Made by a program: the position numbers and the translations under genes. Positions 20,801-33,900 of a stretch of DNA of 64,000 nucleotides are shown one piece after another. The notes beneath the pieces are model-generated. The model did not search any database and was not told the origin of the DNA. It was given only the letters and a program-made list of their open reading frames with translations. The stretch lies in assembly GCA_963082875.1 (NCBI GenBank), contig OY720102.1, positions 7,564,001-7,628,000 of the forward strand, given 5' to 3'. The stretch comes from Corella eumyota (taxonomy: Eukaryota; Chordata; Ascidiacea; Phlebobranchia; Corellidae). Within the stretch, counting starts at the first letter, position 1. Each line of letters starts with the position of its first letter.

Positions 20801-23800
20801 CGTTACCAGCACACCCTCCGAATACAAAACTCTTGCAGACGCCATCTAAACTGTCGTAATGCCAGCGGTAATACCGGCCAGAACACTGTCCCACGGCGGG
20901 ACTTAGAGAGCACAAGTCCGGCCGAATTCGTAACAACTTCTCAGCCGCTTTTTGAAGTCCGGCTGGTGATGCGTCGACCTCAAGAACCTCGGTCCTAACA
21001 GCAGGTGAAGTCCTTGGTACGCTTAATGCTAGTCGTATAGGAAATTTTTGCAAGCGTGGCACATACAGCGGGTTACTCTTGGATTTATATCGAACAGTAC
21101 GTGAGGTAGGAGTAACAGAAGTTGTGCTTGTTGGCAAGGTGGTTGAGGCTGTTGTTGTTGTTGTTGTTTCTATGGTAGATATTGTTGTAGGTATTGTGGT
21201 TGTTGTTGTACTAGTGGTGTGTGTTCTTTCAGTAGTTGTTGTTGACCGGTCTTGATTTCTTGGAGAAAGATTTGATATCGCATCTGAAAATGTTTACAAA
21301 TATTTATAAAAATATAAAAAACAAAAAATATTGCTTTAAGCAAAATCTGCCTAAATTCTATATATATAGTTGAAAACATTGTTCAAATAAAAAAATCTAA
21401 TAAATCACAAAAAAGAGATAGTATAACTCTTGTTTCAGCACATAAATGTCATAATTTCTACTTACTGTCCAACTTTCTGGGCACGCAAACTCTTACACAT
21501 TCCTCTATCGAATCATATTTATTTCTATTTCCTCCGCAACCACCAAACCAGAAGTGTTCACATTTAGAGGTTTCAATGTTAAAATACCACCTTGATCGCC
21601 ATTCACCACATAAGCTTCCACTATCTGATTCAATGTAGCAAACCTCTGAGATGATAAATGGGTTTATAATACACCACATATATTATATATACACTGTATA
21701 AAAAGTAAGCTAAAGGCTAGTTTAAACGAAACACTTTCTACACTACACGAGGTCGTCTGTTCGACCCCCACTGCTCTCATGCCGAAGCGCGCGTAAGGCG
21801 GTATAAAGGGTATAAACTCTTGATGGCCAGCCTTTAATCAGCAGATTAAGTATCTGGCAAATATATTTTATAAAATCCTAAATTGCCAAAGGGAACCAAC
21901 CCAAGACTGAGATGGGGTAACTGTTATGTTTAGGTCGTTAAGTCGAACTTCCCACATCGAGGATAAAGATGTATAAAAAACGCTTATCAGTTGTTGTAAT
22001 ACCATTTATTCAATATTTAAACTGTTCATAAAACAATTACAATGCCATCGTGTTTGTTAAAATTGTATTTTCTCTAATACTATAAAAAATAAAAAAAATA
22101 AAAAAATAAGCGGTTCATACCGTATTCCAGGCATCCTAATTTATTGGGGCCAGTTGCTGTGGAAACACGGTCTTCGCAACATCCAAACTCGGTTGCTTGG
22201 CAACTACTTGTTTCTTCACTTTCTTCACTTGAGTTGTACAATCTAGGAAAATAAGTTAAACTTGTACAAAGGTTTAAGTTTGGTAACAAGTAAGTAGCAG
22301 CCAATATTTCATATACCATTATGATCACATACTAGTCTCAAAATCCAGTTTTTATTATATCTATAGTTATTAATTGAAAACGTTAATAAACGCACATTGT
22401 ATCTATGCAACCTTCTCCGTTAAGGTCAAGGGCTGTAGTCGTTCCGTCAGGACAACAACCGTATCGGGTCACGTGACACGGAGTTTGTTGCCTCGTTACT
22501 ATTACCGAGTTGAAATCAACTTCCGATTCTACCTCATTTGAGGTTGATACCACTGTAACAAAAATACCATTGAAGTACACGAAGCTGGTAAAAGCAAGCA
22601 TGCGCTTATCAAATACAGCATCGTATGTTAATCAGTTTAACTTGCACTTGGTTTGTCAAGGCTTTATTATTTTCTCCATTATATTCAATAAATGTACCTA
22701 CCAAGCAAATCGCAATCTTCAGTGTTACATGGTTCCCTTTTTATCGGAGTATTCGTGGAATAGCATTGGGTGACGTCAACAGGTCGAAAGGTCACCTCGG
22801 ACATGCACATCACGTGACGGGAACGGGTACCTCCACCACACGTGACCGAACAAGTCGTCCAACTACCTGCATAATATAATTTTGGTTGTAAGTTACTACA
22901 TTATTATTTGGAAACTGCTCGATTAGTTAGCGTTTATTAGCTTCGAAGCAGTAAAAATGCAAAGTAATTAACCGATATAGGCAGTAAAAAGGTGGGGTAA
23001 TTAACCGCTTTGAAGCTAGTTTAAAGATGCGCTTGGTCTACAATTAATCGCTTACTAATGGCTTAATTATTATGAGTTTTCAATACCGAAACACAGCAGA
23101 AATAAGATAAAAAAGATCCAACTAACAAACTAACCAATAAACCAGGTTGCTCGGCATCTCGACATGGAACAGTTTTTCATGAACGCCGGTTTTTCTGCTT
23201 CTTCCTCGCAAGTGGAATCAGGAAGGAAGTGATAGGATGATCCGCGAAGAATTGCACACACTACAGTCCGTGTTTGCATTCCGTTTCCGCATTCGGCGGA
23301 GCACTAGAAAAAGTTACAAAGATTTACAAAGAGCAATTTCTTCGCCTAATTAATCTTTGAGAAAAAGAAGTTGGTGATACCTCGCTCCATCTTCCTGTCA
23401 CCCAATTGCTCCTTCTTGTACATCCGGAAGTTGATTCGCAAGATCTGTGGGACGCAGGTTTGTCCAGATTCCGGCAGACTGAATCAGGATACATTACGCC
23501 TCCGTTTACTCCGGCACAATGGGCAATTCGGGTCTGCATTCCCTTTCCGCATTGTTCCGTACACTGTGGTGAAAATGTAGAGGTTTAAAACTTAACTTAG
23601 ACTTATATTACTTATTTAAATGCACGAATCAATTTGGATCACTTGTACATTATGGACTTAAGACCGTAAAGTACGAAAGAAAATTAGGTAGGATCTTAAA
23701 GCACGAAAAGGATTTAGTGAGAACCGTAGACTTAAAGAAAGAATTAACAAAGGTCGTAGAGTACGAGAGAGAATTAACAAAGACAGAAAGGTACAAGACC

Positions 23801-24708
23801 GACTTAAGCGAGAGTTGTAAAATATGCATAAGAATCAGCTTAAACTGTAAACTTTTACAGAAAATTATCGAGAACTGTAATGTTCGATGAGAAATTAGAA
23901 AAACCGTAAAATACTAGAAGAAATTATTTGTCTATTGCAATGGGAAATCAACACTGTTTTAGTTTTTATACCTCAGTCCATTCGCTAACCACCCATTCGA
24001 TGCCAACGCAGGGTCCAAGATTGCATTCTTGTACTTGATTTGGAGGTGCAACGTTTTCGCATGAGTTTGGTGTGTCACATTCGACAAGTCTTGTTTGTTC
24101 GCCTGCGTTGCAAGTTGTAGAACACTAACAATAAGGAAAAATTAAAATGAGTGTTGTAACGAATATACGTTACAGTTAAAGTAAAATATTGGATATTGAA
24201 CAAACAAAAAAACGAATAACTAATTTTATAGCAGAAAGACCTAGCTCAATTGGTGACTGGGTTTTCACAGCTTTATAAGTAAGCAAAATACACATGTATA
24301 TATTTTCTACAAATAAATTTAAAATATTTTAAAGTATATGCTTACTTCTCCCCATTCTCCTATTCTCCATGTCGGACACGGTTCTATATTACAATCCTCT
24401 TGGTGATGCGGTTTGGAGGATAAGTCATCTTCGATGCATTGGTTTTCGTTCACCAATCTTGGAGCGCTATAATTTTTTTTTTATAAATTACATAACAATA
24501 TACATGTAAATCTTTTATTTAAATTTAAACAAAAAATATATGAAATTTTCGTGCCTGGGTGGGCTCGAACCACCAACCTTTCGGTTAACAGGCGAACGCG
24601 CTAACCGATTGCGCCACAGAGACGGCCGTATAGAAAGACTTTATTTGATTTGCGGTTTTAAATTACAATAGAAAAACAGTTCAAAAGTAAACGTCCCAGG
24701 GTGGGCTC

Positions 24709-24759
<51 letters not shown>

Positions 24760-24852
24760 AGAGACATCTGCACCGTGGCACTTTAATTGTGTTTGTATAG
24801 TAAAATTACAATGGTAAAACTGTAGGAAAAAAGAACGTCCCTGGGTGGGCTC

Positions 24853-24903
<51 letters not shown>

Positions 24904-27900
24904 AGAGACAACTGCACCGTGGCACTTTAATTGTGTTTGTATAGTAAAATTACAATGGTAAAACTGTAGGAAAAAAGAACGTCCCTGGGTGGGCTCGAAC
25001 CACCAACCTTTCGATTAACAGTCGAACGGGCTAACCGATTGCGCCACAGAGACAACTGCACCGTGGCACTTTAATTGTGTTTGTTTAGTAAAATTACAAT
25101 GGTAAAACTGTATGAAAAAAAGAACGTCCCTGGGTGGGCTCGAACCACCAACCTTTCGATTAACAGTCGAACGCGCTAACCGATTGCGCCACAGAGACAA
25201 CTGTATCGTGGCACTTTAATTGTGTTTGTTTAGTAAAATTACAATGGTAAAACTGTATGAAAAAAAGAACGTCCCTGGGTGGGCTCGAACCACCAACCTT
25301 TCGATTAACAGCCGAACGCGCTAACCGATTGAGCCACATAGACGACTGTCAAAAAATAAAAGTTTTTATGCCGTAGGCGTGCAAAAACAACAACAACACT
25401 TTTTTTTAACACATCAAGCCGTTATTCATCTTACAAATATTAATATAACCAAAAATATTAAAGCTTAGTTTTACTTAATATCCTATTTTTTTATCTAACA
25501 AATATTTATATAACTAAAAATATTAAAGCTTAGTTTTATATTTAGTATCTTTAAACAAAGTATGTATTTAGCTTTGATTTACCTTTGGTTACCCGTTATC
25601 ACCATTTTAAATTAGATTTAAAATTTGACTTACATGTTTAAATTTGGTGGTGTTTCGGTGCAGTATACTTGACGTAATCTTATTCCGCCATTGCATGTCT
25701 GCGAACATTCAGTCCAGTTTGAACTCTGCCATCTAAAATGAATGATAATCGGTTAGAAAGACTATTTGTTGACATTTTTTTGTATATATCTTTATCCTCG
25801 ATGTGGAAAAGTCGAATGCGTGACTTAACTATAGAGTAACATTAGTTACTCCGACCCAGTCTCGAGTTTCCTGTGGCAGTTTGGGATATTATAGATTATA
25901 TTTGCTCGATACATTTACTGCTGATTAAGCGCTGGCTCAGCAGGAGTTCATACCGTTTATATCGCCTAACTCAAGGGCGCTACAGCATGAAATTAGTGGG
26001 GATTGAACCCACGACTTCATGTGTGGTGTAGCAAGTGTTCTTACCACTACACCACGCTGCCGGTTTAACATTGTTTTATTTATTGTATTGATAGATTTAT
26101 AATATTTAACTTCGTATAAGATTAAAACATTTCAAGGAAAAGCACTTTTACTTTACCAATTGACTAACATTTTTAACCTTTTAATACCTTATCCAAGTTG
26201 CGTTGAAGTTAAGTTATTTACATTGAGGGTTTAGATCTAAAACAATTCTTACCTTGCTTTACACGGGTCTTGGTTACAATGCTGTTTTCGTGGTGGTCTG
26301 AGTGCTAGCTTGCACAAATAGGTTGACACAAATTTGTCATTTTTCTGGCACTTTAGTCGCCTCGTTTGTATGCCTAAAACAGAAGTTAAAACAATAATTA
26401 GAAAATAATTTAAGAAAATAATTAAACAAACACAAAAAATTATAATACAACACCGGGAGCGTGGTGTAGTGGTAAGAAACAATTGCTACACCACATGAAG
26501 TCGTGGGTTTAATCCCCACTGCTCTCGTGCTGTAGCGCCCTTGAGTAAGGCGCTATAAACGGTATAAACTACTGCTGAGCCAACACTTGATCTGCAAAAT
26601 AATTATCGGGAAATTATAGTCTATATAATATCCCAAACTTTCACAAGCAACTCGAAACTGGGTCGGAGTAACAGTTGTTACTCTATGTTTGGGTTGCGCA
26701 TTCGACCTTCGCACATCGAGAATAAAGATATATACAAAAAAAACTTCACGACATGTAAAATATTAATAATAACAAACAAACTTTATCATTGACTGAAAAA
26801 TTTGTTTTATTGTATATCTAATTAATTATATTTTTAATTTAAAAATTTTAATTTACAGTACGAGTTACGCAAGTCGTGATTGAAATTAAATGCACCGACC
26901 GGCATTTGATAATTTATGACTTAACGAGATGAGCATATGAAACTCTAATCGATAATGATCACAAAACAGCAAGTTAATCCTATTAGGGTTATCAGCATTG
27001 TCAGATATACTGATATAAACTCTATAATGTATCGAAAATTTAACACCTGTCTACTCCAAGGCGCCAAAGTAAACAAAAAAAATCTATTTTTTAGAGTTAA
27101 AAGCACCATTTCAAGAATATGAGTTAATCATAATGGCAGTATATTAAAATTTAAATACGGTAAATAGCGTTATAAAACTGAGTCTGTCAGGATATAATTG
27201 CGTTACAGGATTTTGTAATAGGTGTGTTTTTAGCACGTCAAAGCGATGAAGTCATACCAATAAAGCCATTTATCACCTTTATAAGTACCGTGAAACAATT
27301 TAAAAGGCAGAGCGTCTTGGTTTAAATTATATACACAACAATAACTTTAACGTTGATGGATAGTTTTCATTTAGGATCAAAGAAACCAAAATGAAATACG
27401 AAATTACCATTGTTGCGAAGTAGTTAGTCTAGCCAAGTTTTTAATAGTAATTAGAATGCAGACTGAGTGTTATTACAATCTTCATTAACGTGTTAGAAGG
27501 TGACGTATTGGTCCATTTTTAGTAAAAGGTATTATACCAAGCTAACATAAATTTATAAATAAAATCATTAGTTAATTTTAAGCAATATATAACATTTACA
27601 TTAAAAATATATTGATAAATATTATTTTTTATACTTCCTTAAGGAAATAGGTTTTTGATATTTTTATCGAGTAAGAGTGTACGATTGGGACGTATTTGGG
27701 CTGAGTGAACGCCAGCTCGAGGGTGAATAGAATAGCATTGGTGCGGCTTCAACCCGCACCCTTTCGTGCTATACAAGAATAAGCTTAGTGAACGACATAT
27801 GTGTCCATTTTTTAGCCCTGCACATTTTAAAAAACCGCCGTTTAAGGAGCCCGGATAAGTTATCGCAACCAAATATTAATTAAAGGTTGCGACCATGGTA

Positions 27901-30900
27901 CGATAATTTAGATGCCAAGTGTGGAGTTGGCTATCGGGTGGTAAAATTTAAAATGTAAATCCAAAAAGTTTAAACCTTTAATTCTTGGCCTAATTTGTTT
28001 ACATATCATTACCTCTTCCACATTCTTTCGTACAGTTAGTCCAATCTCCTGTATACCAGTTGTATTCTCTACTATTAGGGTTGTTGGTACCGCTTGGTAG
28101 GTAAAAACTGTAATTTATACCTTTGTTTCTTTCTTGTACAATTAACTGTAAAAATAACGAAAGCTATAAAGTTATCCCATATTTATAAACAAAATAGAAA
28201 ATTTGTTGTTATTTTGCAGGCATCGTAGTTAATACATTGTTGTGTCAAACTGTCGTCTCTGTGGCGCAATCGGTTAGCGCGTTCGACTGTTAATCGAAAG
28301 GTTGGTGGTTCGAGCCCACCCAGAGACGATAAATTTTTTAGTTTTTATTAAAATCAAAATATTTTGCAATAAAAAAAAGCCTTTTTCAATGTTATGATAT
28401 TATCCCAAATTGCCATAGGCAACTCGAGACTGGGTCGGGGTAACTTATATTACTTTATAATTCATGAAGTCGACCTTCCTTCATTTAAAATAAATTAAAA
28501 AAAAAAAAAAAATTAAAAAAAAAAACAATTTTAAATAGTCAAAAATGTAATAAAATAAGTTAAATTTTACTGCCTAATCAAAAAAAAAAATTATTTTAAC
28601 TTACAACAATATGCATCGTCTCTGTGGTAGGACCAGCGGCTTGCAAGCTCTCTGGTGCCTTTTTGTGGGCAAGCTTCCTAGAATAATGCATGGTCGTGCC
28701 AGCCACTTGAAACGCTCTGGAGCGGTCAATTTTCCAGTTACCGTTAAGAACGTATTCACTATCGGAATTGCGAACAGCTAAATATAAAAACGAAAATAGT
28801 TTATTGAGTTAAAACGTAATAAAGCAAGTATCTCACAAATCTTTAAATCAAGTCTAAATAGCATAAACTAGCTTTAATTAGCGTAGATATGTATTTGACA
28901 TAATATACCACGTAATCTTTCTATAAGGGTTGCCTCATAAACTGTTGTTTCAAATGCTAAAAAAAGTAATCCAAATTACTTTAAATAATTTGAAGTTTGA
29001 ATTATCGCATTTGCGTTATCAAGTTGGGTTTAGACTGTCAGAATAGCCGTGAATTTATTTTGACGAACTTGGCGCGCAAAGTCGATGTGTTAAAAGCGTA
29101 ATCCGACAAGGTTCACGCGATAACAAAAATAACTTGTCTCCGTGTGTTTTTGATTTATTGTTCAGTTTCTACAGAGTCTTAACCCTTGACCCCACCAGAA
29201 CGTGTATTATCTTACTGTTATCACAAGAAGCTATATATTTTGTCAAGCGTATTAAAACCGATCATAACATCGGCTTAAATTGTGTAATGCATAACCCGAA
29301 CCGCAGCATTTTTATCGCTTGCCTAAGTGGGCTGTTTAAGCACATACCTAAATAATTCTTCGAGGCTCTGTATTCGTCTATTCGTATGTTGGTAGCTCCT
29401 GGTGGTATAACTATGATGTCAAAATAACCTAAAAAAATAAAATTATTTTTGAAGAATACTTACAAATTTATCTAATCATTCAACAATGGTTTCGTATACA
29501 AAAAATGGGACATATTTCGATTTTTCTATAATAAGCAAGGTTACACTTTTTGTGGTTACGGCACGTAAGAAATCAATACGTCAATTAATGTTTTGGCATA
29601 ACAATCCTAAAGTTAAAACAACTTTAAGTAATTTTACAAATATAAGGATATCTGTTTTTAAAATTCCAACGTTTAGGTATGTAGTATATTAGGATCTTAA
29701 TATCAATCTATCAATACAATATCAGCACCGCACACTGTGTGGTAAGGATAACATATTTTGACAGACCAAGGTCAATTAAGATGAATTCATTTTTAATCCA
29801 AAGCCTGATACTAGGGTATAAATGGATTTCCAATTGCAATCAAAAACACGTGGTATCTGATTTGGTTATCAAGAATGACAAATATTGGACTTTAATTCTA
29901 CTTGAACCTGTCTAGATATAACCTAAATTTAATAATGCAAAAGCATATGTATATTTGCTTTGACATTAAAAACTTATTAAACGTAAAGATATATCAAATT
30001 TCAAGAAGGGGTCTTGTAAATAATTACCGATTCTGACAATGGTTTTGAAATATTCGCCAGAAAATCACGTCTGAAATGGGTACTTTAGTAATTACGACAT
30101 ATTGTGTAAAACAGCACACATTCAATATTGACAAAATATCTGATCCAATATTTCAACAACACAAGTTATGTACCAAAAGTTGAACATTTGTCATTTCAAC
30201 TGTTTCCAATTTATTTCAATCTTTTTTAAAAGTTTAGTAAAGTTAGTTAAACTATATAACAAGTTATTTTCGACTGCTATTAACGTTAGTTCATCAACAC
30301 AAACATCCCATCGATTGGTTTGACTTGATATAAAGTCAAGCGCATATTTGTTACAACTATTTCAAACAGATTGAAAAGTTATGTTAAACTTATTAAAATA
30401 GTATCAAAGCAATGTAAGTCCAAGATTACACTTTTTTTTAAACAAGATCAACTGTACCAAGGTTAGGTATGCAATTGTAATCTTATTTTAAATAAACTAA
30501 AAACTGTATTAGAGCACTGGTCAAGCGATGATGTAACCACTTTGTATTCAACTCACAACAACTTAAATAGTTAAAGTTGATCGATTGGACTTAAAGACCT
30601 CCAACTTAGACTGATTGATAATTACTGACACATTGTCACTTACCCGCTACTTTACTAGACACTTCAACCACAGTGTAAGCCCTCAATTTACCGAGAATTA
30701 GACCAAATAATTCGCTTCCAGATTTCGTAAGGCAGTAATTAACAGTGGCAGAACAAGGAATTATTTTTTACAAGTTTGCCATAATTGGTATAACGTAACT
30801 TTGTAACCACTGTGTTATTGCTTTAATCACTTGGCCTTTTTAATAATTTATTGTAATTTTCGAGAGGGTGTGTACACAAATTATCTAACCATTAAACAAT

Positions 30901-33900
30901 TATTATAACTAAATTTAACTTATATTTAAAAGTGACAAATATACAACTTTCCAAAAAAAATAATAACCTCCTGGTAACTTTGGAGCTGTGAAGATCTCGT
31001 TGACGTGGTAACAAGAAGAACCGTCTCCTCCACAAACTCTGCAGTTGTCCTCTTTCAGCCCAGATCCAAGCATCATGTCGCACCCCACTTTCTGAAAAAC
31101 AAATCATGACGTCACGTAAGATACGAAGTGCGTCATAAAAATGGTTAAAATAACCCGAAGTAATTTAACCTCAAAATTTAAACAAAAACCAAGATAAAAT
31201 TCAAAATTTTTGATGTTTTGGCCTTAATTGGAAGTGGTATTTAAAAAGGCTAATTAATGATGTATTTACATGTTATTAGTTTATCCCTCTGATGTAATTT
31301 TTTTGTTCTTATCTGTTTGAGTGGCGAGATAAACTTAAAATAAGACCACAAATATACCAAGATAGTTACGTATACATCAATAAATAAATACATATTGTTG
31401 TATAAATATAGCATACAAGTAAATAATATTTGACTAAATGAATTTTTGACATGAATTTCATAGGGCGTAGGTAATAAAATGTATATAAATATATATTCTA
31501 CATGTATGTTATAGTTATATAAAGTATTACTAAAACAGTTTGTTTACTATTACGTATGATTCTAATTTTAATCAATGTCGTGTTTTGTTTATATTTATCC
31601 TGCAAAGCAGAGTTATATCTTTGCATGCAACCGCTAATTCCCCGCCATTACAAATTACGTGGCGCAGATTTTGGTAATTTAGACCGTTTCAAAACAGGAC
31701 AAAACCGCTTGTAAGTAATAAGTTCACAAGGTGTTTACGACAGTGGGATTGACAGGCCTGTTTGCAAGGGCGAGTTATCGTAACATACACTTAACATGCG
31801 GGGTTTAAACCTATAGTCCCTATATAATAGTTAAAACGTCAGGGCAGAGCTGTTATTTTTGATCTCTACTTTTGCTTGTGTAATTTTAAGATTATGCTGA
31901 AGACTGGTCGCGTGCAAAACAAGTATTTAATCTAAAAATTTATGAACCTTATAGCCTGCCTTTATTTTGAAACGCAAAGAAAAATAAAAGTTGGCTCAAT
32001 ATGTTTTAAAATACCAAGTATGCAATTGCAAAATACTTCGAAATTATTATTTTTTTAAGTATACTTTTTGGTACCATCGTAATAGTTTAACATAGTTTGT
32101 TATTGAATTATAGTATTGACAATACAAGGCTAATTGAATTACAGTTTTTGCTCAAAATTGACCGGCCTGCAAACATTGCCATGTCACTGGTAATGCTGCA
32201 AAATCAAACCAAAAAAATTGCAAACTCAATATCAAATTGAAAATGTTAAAAAAAAACAGTATACAGTTGCAGCATTAGTAAATGCTAAAATCCTAATATT
32301 TGCCAAGAATCTTAGCTAAACCAGTAAAAACGCGAGACGAATAAAAACAAAAGCTTTCCACTTAACATTTAGCAAAACCGAACAAGATGTCAATCAATTA
32401 ACTAGCCTACTAACACAAGTTGTGTTGTATTGTAAGCGTGTAACAGTTAATTGGATCGCATTACTGTAAAAACACAAGGCCAGAATGCCATGACTTTAGG
32501 TTCGACAGTTAAACAAATCCCTTTCCTAAGTTTTGAAACAAAATAGTCTGGCGCTTGACCCGTGAGAAATACCTTGTTGTAACAACTCCGAATCTGGGTG
32601 TTCCTTAACGTAAAACATGTGTTAAACATATGGCAATAGATACAATGTTTGACGTGTGATATAAACAAGATCTGATGCTGTCCCTTATTAGAACTCCCAC
32701 TGTTTATTTCCAAAAGACATTATAGGATTAAAAAAAATCTGTTTAGAGCGGATAGAGGTATTAGGAAGATATGCAAAAGAGATAATGTGTTTAGGGGCCT
32801 ATACAAATGTTATCCTAACGACGGGCACTGTAAAAATTAAAGTAAAATATAATAATTATAAGTAGAATATACAACTGATATCTTCAAGAATAAATAGAGA
32901 CTTGCTACTTCCGATTTCTCGGTTACTCAGTGCCAATCTTCGAAACAAGAGAAGCTAATCAAAGAAAACCAATCGCAGAGACAAAGAAAACGCCAAAACA
33001 CAAATTCAATTAAGTTTCAGAACCGCATACGGTGCCCAAGCTATATCTATTACTTTTCTTTTGAGAGTGAAAAGGAAAGATTTGTTGACGCGTGAATCCG
33101 TTATTATTTGTCGACAAACAAAGTCGCGGTCAGAAAACCAGTCAGGAAATCAAATAATAAATACGAGCCAATCAATGGAGAACATTCCAATTGTGGCCAA
33201 GCTACTCGAATCGGACACGAACAGGCTTCCAAACAACAAAAAGTGACGTAAAGAAGCAAAGCCTACTCTAATTACAGCTAAATATAGCCCTGATTAATTT
33301 GACCATACCCTAAAACCACCGCCTAGTTTGACTTGTATCGTCCATACGCAAAAACTCGCTAAATACGTGACGTTTTACGTTAGATATACGTATTTTGGTC
33401 ATTAACGTGTTTACATGCGGATAACAGTAAAAAAGCTTCAAAACACCAGGCAAACTAACATAAACATGGTAGTTTCCTCTTTTTGTGGGCAAAAAGTTTG
33501 TCCAGTCAATGTTTCTTATTAAGTTTAACCAAAACCGCCACGATATTACAGTTGAACGGTCTTGAGATCTAAATTGGCCGTCGCGAGGGTAAAAGTGTGT
33601 TTGTCCGGCCTACCAGTTAAACCCTGGAAACCGCACAAGTAATCCATTGAGACTTGTTTCGAGTGGCCGAGTTAACTCAGCGTGAACAAGTCCACAACAT
33701 TCTAAAGTCGTGGCTAAAAACAACAAACTTTCACCAGTTTGCCAACAAGTTGTCAGAAAGTAGCCTGCTAAAAACACAAATGTCAAATACAGAAAAAAAC
33801 AAATAAAACACAAAATATTGGAGTTTAAACCCATAATTAATTACACTGTTAGCAATTTCAATTTTTACAAAACGTCAACTATTATAACAAACAAAAACAG

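Larger units (their letters stand above)
24550..25345 (-). repeat. 142-145 bp tandem array containing six tRNA-Asn copies
   Basis: Starts at 24550, 24692, 24836, 24980, 25125 and 25270 are spaced 142, 144, 144, 145 and 145 bases. The spacers are also repeated (GGCACTTTAATTGTGTTTG, then TACAATGGTAAAACTGTA), so whole tRNA-plus-spacer units were duplicated. The outermost unit A has a diverged spacer. Confidence 0.92.

Noticed and set aside
25015-25200. 61-codon minus-strand frame beginning [11 protein letters not shown]
   Set aside because: It is the translation of tRNA-Asn copies D and E and their spacer.
24550-25345. CRISPR-like regular array
   Set aside because: Regular 142-145 bp spacing comes from tandem tRNA-Asn units with repeated, not unique, spacers; the genome is eukaryotic.
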